Source of the DNA: DATJPR01 sp963843525
GTDB lineage: Bacteria > Bacteroidota > Ignavibacteria > UBA10030 > UBA6906
Assembly (NCBI GenBank): GCA_963843525.1
Contig: CAWJKM010000005.1
Span: 682,001 to 746,000 of the forward strand
Reading direction: 5' to 3'
Length of the DNA: 64,000 bases
Below are positions 46,223 to 54,248 of the stretch, in pieces. The number at the start of each line of letters is the position of its first letter. Within the stretch, counting starts at the first letter, position 1. The translations under genes were made by a program, and so were the position numbers. The notes under the pieces are model-generated. The model did no database searches, was not told the origin of the DNA, and saw only the letters and a list, made by a program, of their open reading frames with translations.

Positions 46223-46834
46223 GTGCGCGTCCTCCTGATGACACTGGGAATCGTCATTTCCGATCAGTGCGCAAAGCTGCTGGTGCGCGGGATCGCCGTT
46301 CCTTCACTCGGCATCGCCTGGCCGGGTCTCCCGTACGGGATCAGCCGCCAGGTCATGGGAGATTTTCTCCGGTTGACGTACGTCGAAAATCCCGGGATGG
46401 CCTTCGGCATCGATGTCGGTGGGAAACCGTTGTTTGCCCTGATTTCCATTGTGGCAAGCGCCGCCATCCTTTTCTATCTCTACAAAGTCCGCCGCGAACG
46501 GCTGGGCTTCCGCATTGCCCTGGCAATGATCCTCGGGGGAGCAGTCGGAAATCTCGTCGACCGCGTATTCTACGGCGTGTTGTTCGATCATGCCCCGCTG
46601 TTCTACGGGAAGGTCGTCGATTTTATCGACGTTGACTTCTTCAATATCAACCTTGGGTTCTACCATTTTCACCGGTGGCCGGTCTTTAACATTGCAGACG
46701 CCTGCGTGACCGTCGGTGTTATCCTGGTTTTCTTCTTTCATCGGACGGCGGTGGCAACCAGCGGACAGGTCGTCGGGGATGCCGTCGCGTCAACGCCAGC
46801 GGGCACGCACGAAGCACCGGTGAGCAAACACTGA
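46223..46834 (+). CDS. lspA: Lipoprotein signal peptidase (signal peptidase II)
   Basis: A 203-residue inner-membrane aspartic protease that removes signal peptides from prolipoproteins. Four membrane helices; family boxes VENPGMAFG, GAVGNLVDRV (first catalytic Asp), GKVVDFIDV and FNIADACVTVG (second catalytic Asp). The start is GTG at 46223, three bases after the stop of the dksA-like gene, so the two are coupled. The lipoproteins encoded in this window, for example that at 17552, are its likely substrates. Confidence 0.95.
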   Translation: MRVLLMTLGIVISDQCAKLLVRGIAVPSLGIAWPGLPYGISRQVMGDFLRLTYVENPGMAFGIDVGGKPLFALISIVASAAILFYLYKVRRERLGFRIALAMILGGAVGNLVDRVFYGVLFDHAPLFYGKVVDFIDVDFFNINLGFYHFHRWPVFNIADACVTVGVILVFFFHRTAVATSGQVVGDAVASTPAGTHEAPVSKH

Positions 46835-46849
46835 CTCCTCCGGGTTCGC

Positions 46850-47836
46850 ATGTCTTATGAATTCGAGATTGTCGTTCCTGCGGGAAAGAAAAAGGAACGC
46901 CTCGATACCTTCCTCACCTCGCACGTCGAAAACGCCACCAGGTCAAAAGTCCAGAAGGCCATCAGGAATGGCACGGTTATCGTCGACGGGGAGACGGTTC
47001 GCCCAAGCCATATCGTCGCACCCGGTGAAGTCATCCACATCACCCTCCCGAAGCCTCCGCCCCAGACCGCCGCACCGGAAGATATCCCGCTCGAAATCGT
47101 CTACGAGGATGCGGATCTTCTCGTCGTGAACAAGCCCGCCGGGATGGTGGTGCACCCGGCCCATGGGAACTACCACGGGACCCTCGTCAACGCCCTGCTT
47201 CACTACGTCCGTTCCCTCTCGACACTGAACGATGCCTCCATTCGTCCGGGCATTGTTCACCGGCTCGACAAAGACACCTCCGGACTTCTCGTCGTGGCAA
47301 AAAACGACGTCACCCATGCGCGGCTCGCGAAACAATTCTCCACGAGAACCATCTCCCGTGAGTATTACGCAATTGTCTGGGGCCTCTTCTCAGAGGCGAC
47401 AGGAGTGATCGAAGCGGAGCTCGGGAGGTCGAAATCGGACCGCAAGAAAATGGCGGTCGTGAAAGAGGGGAAGAAAGCGATCACCCGCTATGAAGTGATC
47501 AAAGAGTACGAATATCTGTCGCTCGTTCGCCTGCATCTCCTCACCGGGCGGACCCACCAGATCCGTGTCCACCTCGCCCATATCAACCACCCTGTCTTTG
47601 GCGATCCGACCTACAACGGGCGGCACCTTGTCGCGGGTCCGGGAACTCCGCGACAGAAGGCCGAAGTGGAACGGTTGCTCCACATCATCCCCCGCCAGGC
47701 GCTTCACGCGAAGACGCTCGTGTTCGTCCACCCGGCAACGGGAGAAAAAGTATCGTTTGATTCGGAATTGCCGGAAGATATGAAGGAAGTTCTTGAAGAG
47801 ATCGGGAAGGTACAGCAGGGGGCGAACAAAAGATGA
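46850..47836 (+). CDS. RluD-family 23S rRNA pseudouridine synthase
   Basis: A 328-residue enzyme with an N-terminal S4 RNA-binding domain (about 12-75), followed by the RluA/RluD catalytic domain. The catalytic Asp is in HRLDKDTSGLL near residue 143. TGRTHQIRVH and the HAKTLVFVHP motif complete the family pattern. Similar enzymes make pseudouridines at 1911, 1915 and 1917 of 23S rRNA; whether this copy is RluD or another member cannot be settled here. It lies 15 bases after lspA, an order seen in many phyla. Confidence 0.93.
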   Translation: MSYEFEIVVPAGKKKERLDTFLTSHVENATRSKVQKAIRNGTVIVDGETVRPSHIVAPGEVIHITLPKPPPQTAAPEDIPLEIVYEDADLLVVNKPAGMVVHPAHGNYHGTLVNALLHYVRSLSTLNDASIRPGIVHRLDKDTSGLLVVAKNDVTHARLAKQFSTRTISREYYAIVWGLFSEATGVIEAELGRSKSDRKKMAVVKEGKKAITRYEVIKEYEYLSLVRLHLLTGRTHQIRVHLAHINHPVFGDPTYNGRHLVAGPGTPRQKAEVERLLHIIPRQALHAKTLVFVHPATGEKVSFDSELPEDMKEVLEEIGKVQQGANKR

Positions 47837-47848
47837 AGGAATGCGGGG

Positions 47849-48724
47849 CTACTCCGAGCGCTTGATCCTGACACTGCCGACACCGGATTCCACGCGGATA
47901 ATCATTTTTCCCTTGGCACTCTCATAGTTGGAGCTTACGTACTCGTTGTCGCCCGACGCAGAAAAATCATCCGCGCATTCGATCCGGGAGATCCAGTTTT
48001 TCTCATAGAGGACGCGTGCGCCGATCGATGAGGGAATGACCATGGTCAGAATCCCCATCCCCACCTGGACATCCACATCCACTTCGTGGGCGGGCTCCCC
48101 GCCGAAATCGAGCTTGAATGTTCCAACACCGCCCTGGAAGCGGAAGTGGCGGAAGTTCGCATTGCCCAGGTTTCTGCCTTCGAACTTGCTGACACCGGCC
48201 TCAATGTTCATGTTCTCGATGGTGGAACGGTTGGGCTCGTCAAACGCCAGACAGACATCGCTCGCCCCGGTGGAAAGATTCAGATCCTTTACCTGCAGAC
48301 CCGAAAGATTGATATCACCCTTTCCAATCCCGAGCTCGATATCGAACGAAATCGGAAGCGCATCGCAAAAGCGGATAGCCCACTCACCGCTCTTCAGGTT
48401 CGCGAAATGAAGGCGCGCGCGCTGACCTTCATCGTTGTACGAATCACCCTCCCCCAGGGTGAGATCCATATAGCCCACCCTGTTCCGGACCAAATAATCG
48501 TAGGTAAATTCTCCGGTCTGTTGCTTCTTGCTCTCCATGACCGCGACCTTCGCGGGCTCCCCCTGCGCGATGTGGAGAGAACCAAATGAGGCATTGAGGA
48601 CGACCTTGAGCTCCTTCTCAGTCGTCCGCCCGATTTCTTTGGTCTCTTGAGCCCGCAGTACGCCGCCGGAGACAAAGACGACCACTGCGAGGAGCGCCGT
48701 AGTATTGGAGAGGTGATAGTTCAT
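47849..48724 (-). CDS. Toast-rack-domain exported protein (LiaF/DUF4097-like)
   Basis: A 291-residue exported protein with a signal peptide ending near LRAQ. Its repeating beta pattern (FDIELGIGKGDINLSGLQVKDLNLSTGASDV, and FKLDFGGEP) matches the toast-rack fold of LiaF/DUF4097-like proteins. No membrane anchor besides the signal peptide is seen. It is minus-strand, 92 bases downstream of an ECF sigma factor gene, so it may be the sigma factor's target or its envelope-stress partner in place of a typical anti-sigma factor. It converges on rluD. Confidence 0.75.
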   Translation of the reverse strand: MNYHLSNTTALLAVVVFVSGGVLRAQETKEIGRTTEKELKVVLNASFGSLHIAQGEPAKVAVMESKKQQTGEFTYDYLVRNRVGYMDLTLGEGDSYNDEGQRARLHFANLKSGEWAIRFCDALPISFDIELGIGKGDINLSGLQVKDLNLSTGASDVCLAFDEPNRSTIENMNIEAGVSKFEGRNLGNANFRHFRFQGGVGTFKLDFGGEPAHEVDVDVQVGMGILTMVIPSSIGARVLYEKNWISRIECADDFSASGDNEYVSSNYESAKGKMIIRVESGVGSVRIKRSE

Positions 48725-48816
48725 GGCGTTTTACAATTCCTCTACTACAGGATACGAGAGTTCTCTTCGCTTGTTGCAAAAAATGCGGTCAATGGGGGCG
48801 AAGTCTGAAATACCTG

Positions 48817-49464
48817 TCAATAATGCCGAATTCGATGCCGAAGTTGCCTGTAGAGGAGCTCTCTGGCCCGAAAAATGTGCGCTTTGACCGTCCCAATCGG
48901 GAGTTTCAGCATATCTGCGATCTCTTCGTAGCTCTTCTCCTGCACATGCCTGAGCTCGATGACTCGTTTGTACTTGTCCGGAAGCTGGGCAATGGCCTCC
49001 CGTAAGAGGGCTGCCCGCTGGCCGCTGATGAGCTCCTGATCGGCTTCGTATTCCTCGTCAGGGAGCTCAAATGCGTACTCGCTATCCTTGGCGTCGATCG
49101 GCTTATTGATCGAATACGCCTGGAGTTTCTTCTTCCGGATATAGTCAATGCTGTTATTGGTGGCGATTTTGTACAGCCAGGTCGAAAACGCGTATTCATC
49201 GTTGAATTTCGAGAGCGAACTGAATGCCTTGATGAAGGCTTCCTGGGTCAGGTCCTCCACTTGCTCACGTTCATGAACCATTTTGTAAATGAAGTTGAAG
49301 ATGGCATCATGATACTTCTTCATGAGCCTCTCGTAGGCAGTTTCGTCTCCTTTGAGGGCTCGCTGGATGATTTCAGAATCTTCTGAGCGGGACTCTTGCC
49401 GGCGCTGTTCGCGGGGAGTGATGGTGGGGTGGGAAGGGGTATGTTGCTTTGCAGATCGAGGCAT
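48817..49464 (-). CDS. ECF-type RNA polymerase sigma factor
   Basis: A 215-residue sigma factor of the RpoE-like ECF type. After about 35 basic and disordered residues comes region 2 (FIYKMVHEREQVEDLTQEAFIKAF, with FSTWLYKIATN), then a linker and region 4 (LPDKYKRVIELRHVQEKSYEEIADML with the helix-turn-helix IGTVKAHIFRAR). Two-domain architecture without region 3. It is divergent from tmk. No anti-sigma gene of the zf-HC2 type lies next to it; a toast-rack protein follows instead. Self-regulation is plausible but not shown. Confidence 0.92.
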   Translation of the reverse strand: MPRSAKQHTPSHPTITPREQRRQESRSEDSEIIQRALKGDETAYERLMKKYHDAIFNFIYKMVHEREQVEDLTQEAFIKAFSSLSKFNDEYAFSTWLYKIATNNSIDYIRKKKLQAYSINKPIDAKDSEYAFELPDEEYEADQELISGQRAALLREAIAQLPDKYKRVIELRHVQEKSYEEIADMLKLPIGTVKAHIFRARELLYRQLRHRIRHY

Positions 49465-49526
49465 AACACGGTGAATGTACCCAAATACGAGGGAAGTAGC
49501 AAGGAATTCGCGGAAACGCGGCCGGG

Positions 49527-49555
49527 TTGATTCCTCTTCACGAAATCCTTACGTT
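49527..49555 (+). promoter_or_regulatory. Candidate promoter of tmk
   Basis: TTGATT (49527-49532) and TACGTT (49550-49555) are separated by 17 bases. The expected transcription start falls almost on the tmk ATG at 49561, which would make the message leaderless. Confidence 0.35.
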
Positions 49556-49560
49556 CGATT

Positions 49561-50205
49561 ATGTTCATTTCATTTGAAGGTCTCGATTTTAGCGGCAAGA
49601 GTACCCAGGCCATCAGGACTGTCGACCGGTTGCGGAGCGAAAGTTCACTTGAGCGGAGGGGGACGACGGTCCATTTCCTCCGTGAGCCCGGGGGAACGGA
49701 GATTTCGGAGCGGATCCGGGGACTCCTTCTTGACCGTGCCAACCTGGAGATGACTGAACTCGCCGAACTTCTGCTCTTTTCAGCCAGCCGTGCGCAGCTT
49801 GTGAGTCAGGTGATCCGTCCCGCGATCGCCCGGGGAGATATCGTCGTCTGCGACCGCTTCAGCGATTCGACCATCGCGTATCAGGGATGGGGCCGGGGGA
49901 TCGATCTCTCCACCGTCCGTGCGATAATCACGGCATCCATCGGGGAGACTATCCCCGATCTCACGCTGTTCATCGACATCCCGGTGGAAGAAATTACCAG
50001 GCGGAAAGAGGCTGCGGGCATGACGTTCGACCGTATGGAAAGCTCGGGACGCGAATTCTACGAGCGGGTTCGCGCGGGGTTCGTGGATCTGGCAATGCAT
50101 GAGCCGCAACGGGTCAGGAGAATCGACGGCATGGAATCGGTGGAGAAGGTGCATCAGGAAGTGTGGAAGGCAATTCAGGCAGGTGTGAAATCTCAAGTAT
50201 CATAA
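49561..50205 (+). CDS. tmk: Thymidylate kinase
   Basis: A 214-residue kinase that makes dTDP from dTMP. It shows the P-loop EGLDFSGKST, the DRF(Y/S)DST base-recognition motif (here CDRFSDSTIAYQ) and the LID region with RRKE. It lacks the Arg in the P-loop, as in the bacterial type with Arg in the LID. The start at 49561 gives the ordinary N-terminus. It precedes the processing-protease gene by 13 bases. Confidence 0.95.
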   Translation: MFISFEGLDFSGKSTQAIRTVDRLRSESSLERRGTTVHFLREPGGTEISERIRGLLLDRANLEMTELAELLLFSASRAQLVSQVIRPAIARGDIVVCDRFSDSTIAYQGWGRGIDLSTVRAIITASIGETIPDLTLFIDIPVEEITRRKEAAGMTFDRMESSGREFYERVRAGFVDLAMHEPQRVRRIDGMESVEKVHQEVWKAIQAGVKSQVS

Positions 50206-50218
50206 AGGGCGGAATCAT

Positions 50219-51877
50219 ATGAAGGGAATCCCGACGCGGAGGCTGTTCATCACGTTAGGGCTTGCTGCACTGCTCCCTCTTTGCAGCGGGTTTGTGCTGA
50301 CTGGCGATAGTGATGTGTATTTGAAGGTGGACCGGGGTATCACCCTCTTTGGGAAAGTGTACAAAGAAATCACGGCGAATTATGTGGACGAGGTTGACCC
50401 CGAAAAGTTCATGGAAGCGGGAATTGAAGGGATGCTCGGCACTCTCGATCCGTACACCGTCTATATCTCGCGTGAGGAAAGCGACGAAGTCGACCTCATG
50501 ACGAACGGAAAGTACGGCGGTATCGGCGTCACGATCGGCGTCCGCGACGGCGCGATGCGCATCATCAATGTCATGGACGGTTATTCCGCACAACGGCAGG
50601 GAATCATTCCGGGCGACATCCTCCTCGAGATCGATGGCGTCCCCATGGCAAACAAGAAACCGGATGATGTAAGAAATCTGACGCGCGGGGAGCCGGGGAC
50701 CACGGTCCGGGTGAAGGTCAAACGCGAAGGGGAGGAGAAGCCTCTCGAGTTCACGCTCACCCGGGAGGAAGTTCAGCTTCGTAACGTGACCTACGCGGAA
50801 TATGTCGCTCCCGGAATCGGCTACATCAGGCTGGAACGCTTTTCGCGCAGGGCCGGCGAGGAGGTCCGCCAGGCGATCAAGGAACTGCAGGTAAAGGGAG
50901 ACCTCACAGGCCTGGTGCTGGACCTGAGGGGAAATCCCGGGGGTCTGCTGGACGCGGCGGTTGAGGTGGTGAGCAAATTCGTCCCGAAGGGAAGCCTCAT
51001 CGTCTCCACCCGCGGTCGCGCGCCTGAGAGTGAAAAGAAGTATGTCTCCTCGGAGGAACCGGCGCTTCCCTCGACGCCCATCGTTGTTCTGACCGATCAC
51101 GGGAGCGCGAGCGCAAGTGAAATCGTGACCGGTGCGCTGCAGGATCTCGACCGCGCAGTGATCGTGGGCACGCGGACGTTCGGCAAAGGACTCGTGCAGA
51201 CGATTCTTCCATTGAACTATGGAGCACAGTTGAAGATTACGACGGCACGCTACTATACCCCGAGCGGCCGTTGCATTCAGGAAATCGACTACCAGCACCG
51301 CGATAAGAACGGCGTGTTCGCCATCATGCCCGACAGCTTGCGGAAGGAATTCAAGACGGAGAATGGCCGTCCTGTGTTCGAACACGGAGGCATCCAGCCC
51401 GATTCCGTGGTTGATGAGCCGGACGAAGGTCCCATGGTCCGGGAACTCGGCAGGGACGGCATGTTCTTCAAGTTTGCCAACCGCTATGTGGCAACCCATC
51501 CGGGGACTGTCCTCGACAGTGTGAACAGTGGGATCCTCGGAGAATTCAAGGATTTTCTCAATTCACAGAAATTCGATTTTGTGGAAGAGAGTGAACTGAA
51601 GGTCAAAGACCTGGAAAAGGTCGCCGAGCAGTCACATATGAGTAAAGATGTCCTGACCGATCTCGACCGCGTCGCGGGTCTGATCGAACGGGAAAAGGGT
51701 CGGGCATTCGACCGCTATCGCGATCACATTTCGGATGAGTTGAACCAGGAACTTTCCGCCCGGTACCGCGGTGAAAAGGGACGGATCGCAGCCTCACTGG
51801 AAGATGACCATCAACTCGCGGTGGCAATCAGTGTGCTGAAGCAGCCGAGCGTCTATAAGAAGAAGCTTGTGGATTGA
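50219..51877 (+). CDS. C-terminal processing protease (S41 family)
   Basis: A 552-residue exported serine protease of the CtpA/Prc group that cuts non-polar C-termini of periplasmic substrates. An N-terminal signal or anchor helix is followed by a helical part (about 35-90), a PDZ domain (about 90-170) and the catalytic domain. GSASASE at 295-301 carries the catalytic Ser, and GTRTFGKGLVQT holds the Lys. A C-terminal tail of about 190 residues is longer than in CtpA and may hold substrate or adaptors. GGGCGGAATCAT precedes the ATG. It is coupled with tmk by position only. Confidence 0.93.
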   Translation: MKGIPTRRLFITLGLAALLPLCSGFVLTGDSDVYLKVDRGITLFGKVYKEITANYVDEVDPEKFMEAGIEGMLGTLDPYTVYISREESDEVDLMTNGKYGGIGVTIGVRDGAMRIINVMDGYSAQRQGIIPGDILLEIDGVPMANKKPDDVRNLTRGEPGTTVRVKVKREGEEKPLEFTLTREEVQLRNVTYAEYVAPGIGYIRLERFSRRAGEEVRQAIKELQVKGDLTGLVLDLRGNPGGLLDAAVEVVSKFVPKGSLIVSTRGRAPESEKKYVSSEEPALPSTPIVVLTDHGSASASEIVTGALQDLDRAVIVGTRTFGKGLVQTILPLNYGAQLKITTARYYTPSGRCIQEIDYQHRDKNGVFAIMPDSLRKEFKTENGRPVFEHGGIQPDSVVDEPDEGPMVRELGRDGMFFKFANRYVATHPGTVLDSVNSGILGEFKDFLNSQKFDFVEESELKVKDLEKVAEQSHMSKDVLTDLDRVAGLIEREKGRAFDRYRDHISDELNQELSARYRGEKGRIAASLEDDHQLAVAISVLKQPSVYKKKLVD

Positions 51878-52021
51878 ACATAAGAGGAAGCCGAAGGTAA
51901 ATACCGCCGGGAGAAACGGAGGAGGCGGACCGCATAGTGAACTCCCAGGGGAGTACGAAGTACAGGAGATCGTACTCCCCGCTACTCCTGATCGTTCCTT
52001 TGATGGGAGAGTTGCCCGACC

Positions 52022-52831
52022 GTGGATATCCTTTCCTTGCTGATGCTCCTTGTTGCAGGCTGCGGAGCCGGCCTGATCGCCGGCTACTTTGCGGTCGATG
52101 CGGGCATCATCCTGGTGCCGATCCTCCTCGTCTGGTACAAATCCACGCATGTCAGCTCACTCGTTGCATCCCATCTCGCGATCGGTACTGCACTCATTGT
52201 CGCGTCGCTCATTGCGGCGGAGGCGGCGTACGCCGATCGCAAAGAGGGCTTCGTTGTCTGGCCCCAGGCAATTCCCCTGGCCGGAGCCGGAGTCGTAGGT
52301 GCAGTCCTGGGCGCGATGATTGCACGGACTCTCCCGGCAGAGACAATGACCCAGATCTTCGCAGCGGCCATGCTGGTGACCGGCATTCAGCTGTTCGTGA
52401 CGAGGAGGAAACCAAAGGGCACGAGTACCCCGGCTCCGCGCGAGACGGTGAAGCTCGTCGCGTATGGGGCAATTGCCGGGATCATCGGCGCCTTCACTTC
52501 CACGGGGAACAAGCTCGCCGCGCGGCCGCTGCTCTACACGCAACTCCGGGTTCCGATGAAACGATCGATCGGAACAGCGAATGCCGGCAGCGCGGTATTC
52601 TTCTTTGCAGCAGGCGTCTCATTCCTCTTCGCCGGAATGGGAGAGATCCTTCTTCCGTCGTTCGCCGTGGGGTACCTTGATTTTTACCCTCTTCTCCCCC
52701 TTTCTCTCGGGGCGGTCGTCTGCTCTTCCCCCGGAAGGCGGTTCGGGGAAACGCACCCGATGCGGAATGCATCGCTGGTTTTCGGAATCCTCCTTCTCGG
52801 ATTGTCCTTCAAACTCCTGGTTGCTCCGTAA
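52022..52831 (+). CDS. TauE/SafE family membrane transporter
   Basis: A 269-residue protein with seven to eight membrane helices. Pro/Gly-containing motifs of the TauE/SafE (DUF81) family recur in the two halves (GLIAGYFAVDAGIILVP; GAIAGIIGAFTSTGN). Members export organosulfur anions such as sulfite or sulfoacetate. The substrate here is unknown. The start is GTG at 52022 with GGGAG upstream. No sulfur-metabolism gene lies nearby. Confidence 0.85.
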   Translation: MDILSLLMLLVAGCGAGLIAGYFAVDAGIILVPILLVWYKSTHVSSLVASHLAIGTALIVASLIAAEAAYADRKEGFVVWPQAIPLAGAGVVGAVLGAMIARTLPAETMTQIFAAAMLVTGIQLFVTRRKPKGTSTPAPRETVKLVAYGAIAGIIGAFTSTGNKLAARPLLYTQLRVPMKRSIGTANAGSAVFFFAAGVSFLFAGMGEILLPSFAVGYLDFYPLLPLSLGAVVCSSPGRRFGETHPMRNASLVFGILLLGLSFKLLVAP

Positions 52832-53035
52832 GGCGCCCATTCTCCCGCAAATCACCCTGTTAATCCCTGCGGCTATCGTCGGCCAGCTGGTTTGCGACCG
52901 GCCATCTGAGCAGACATGGGTGACGAAAATCTCCCGAAATCCCCTCAAATACGGACGCCGCCTGGGCACGAGTTTTGTACTATGATGTCATGGAGTAGTG
53001 GGGAGGGGTTACTTCAACAAGAGGGAAAGGAAACC

Positions 53036-53254
53036 ATGGACATCGGTGGTGTTGTTGAGGCAGGCATGGCTCGGCCCTTGATGGACGTGCAGCAGGTGAT
53101 TACGCTGCGAGTTGCGAGAGATCAGATGGAAGAGCAAAAGGATCTCGTGGCGCAAATCGTGAATGGACCGGACCAGGTGGCCTCGCAGGTCTACAACGGG
53201 CACGGACAGGTTGTTCCGACGCCCGCGGGATCCAGTGTTGACATGCGGGCGTAG
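53036..53254 (+). CDS. YjfB-like small protein
   Basis: A 72-residue protein with the YjfB family layout: MDI start, a helical core with MDVQQVITLRVARDQMEEQ, and a C-terminal GSSVDMRA like the usual G-x-x-x-D-I-R-V ending. The family is labelled putative motility protein in B. subtilis because of its SigD-type regulation; a function has not been proven. AAAGGAAACC precedes the ATG. The 204-base gap upstream holds no other gene that I can support. A strong hairpin follows. Confidence 0.65.
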   Translation: MDIGGVVEAGMARPLMDVQQVITLRVARDQMEEQKDLVAQIVNGPDQVASQVYNGHGQVVPTPAGSSVDMRA

Positions 53255-53286
53255 ACGCCACAGGTGCACGCTGTAACCAGGTTCTC

Positions 53287-53323
53287 AAACGCTGAAGGCG
53301 GCCGGTGGCCGCCTTCAGTGTTT
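53287..53323. terminator. Bidirectional terminator after the YjfB-like gene
   Basis: Perfect 12-bp stem CTGAAGGCGGCC with GGCCGCCTTCAG around GGT, extended to 17 bp by AAAC/GTTT and one G-T pair. T-rich or A-rich flanks are short, but the stem is very stable. It separates the YjfB-like gene from the convergent deoxynucleoside kinase gene. Confidence 0.75.
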
Positions 53324-53361
53324 GTCAAGCCTTTCCCGTCCGCGCAGACTTTTCGTTTCCC

Positions 53362-54063
53362 CTATTTGCCCCTCCGTTTTGCCCGCGCTTTGCCTTTCGC
53401 CAGCGCCCCCGCGATCATTCCCATCATCGATGTAAAATCATCCTTGTTGTTCACAAAATCGAGTCCGTCGGATTCCACGGTGAGCAACGGCCCTTTGTTG
53501 TATCGTTTGACCCATGATTCGTAATGGGTGTTCAACTGTTCGAGGTATTCGCGGGGGATCGATTGCTCGTACGAGCGGCCCCGGAGGGCGATCTGACGAA
53601 GCAGCGTGTCCACATTTGCACGCAGGTAAATCAGAAGATCGGGCGGGCGCAAATATTCCGTCATCACTTCGTACAGCGCAATATAGTTCCGGTAGTCGCG
53701 CTCGTCCATTTTCCCGATCTCGAAGAGATTCCGGGCGAAGATCTCCGCATCCTCGTAGATCACCCGGTCAAGAACGACGGCGTCCTGTCCTTCGACGATG
53801 GATTTGTGACTCCGGAACCTGTTGGAAAGGAAATAGACCTGAAGGTGAAACGACCATCGCGACATATCCCCGTAAAAGTCGCGGAGATACGGATTGTCCT
53901 CCACCGATTCGAAATACGGTGTCCATCCGAAATGTTCACCGAGAAGCCGCGTGAGGGAGGATTTGCCGGAGCCGATATTGCCGGCGACTCCGATGAAGAC
54001 CTTGCGGCGCGAGCGAAGCGTCCCGCGGGGAGAACGGCGCGATACTGGAGTTTTTTTAGGCAT
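53362..54063 (-). CDS. Deoxynucleoside kinase (dAK/dGK type)
   Basis: A 233-residue salvage kinase. P-loop GNIGSGKSS near residue 28, the DR(V/S)IYED-type motif (LDRVIYEDAEIF) that recognises the deoxynucleoside, and a LID with RGRSYEQSIPREYLEQL. Substrate, probably deoxyadenosine or deoxyguanosine, cannot be settled by sequence. The N-terminal 20 residues are basic and disordered. It is minus-strand and stands between two terminators, so it is probably monocistronic. Confidence 0.9.
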   Translation of the reverse strand: MPKKTPVSRRSPRGTLRSRRKVFIGVAGNIGSGKSSLTRLLGEHFGWTPYFESVEDNPYLRDFYGDMSRWSFHLQVYFLSNRFRSHKSIVEGQDAVVLDRVIYEDAEIFARNLFEIGKMDERDYRNYIALYEVMTEYLRPPDLLIYLRANVDTLLRQIALRGRSYEQSIPREYLEQLNTHYESWVKRYNKGPLLTVESDGLDFVNNKDDFTSMMGMIAGALAKGKARAKRRGK

Positions 54064-54192
54064 GGGGGTAGAAGGTTTTGAGCTGGATAAGGCAATATAC
54101 GCCCGGTCCGCGGGAGTTGCAACCGGGCTGAACTGTTTGCAGGACGACTTCTGGCGAACCAGCCTGCCCGCGCACGTGGCTGTTCACCATGA

Positions 54193-54220
54193 ACAAAAAC
54201 GGCCCCTGACATCGGGGCCG
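54193..54220 (-). terminator. Rho-independent terminator of cydAB
   Basis: On the minus strand CGGCCCC and GGGGCCG form a 7-bp stem with a 7-base loop, followed by TTTTTGTT. It lies about 30 bases after the cydB stop. Confidence 0.9.
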
Positions 54221-54248
54221 CTTCGCTGCTGGAGAGGAGGGGGGATGC

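Noticed and set aside
50255..51499. Open frame of 414 codons antisense to the processing protease
   Set aside because: Shadow of the S41 protease, without motif or ribosome binding site.
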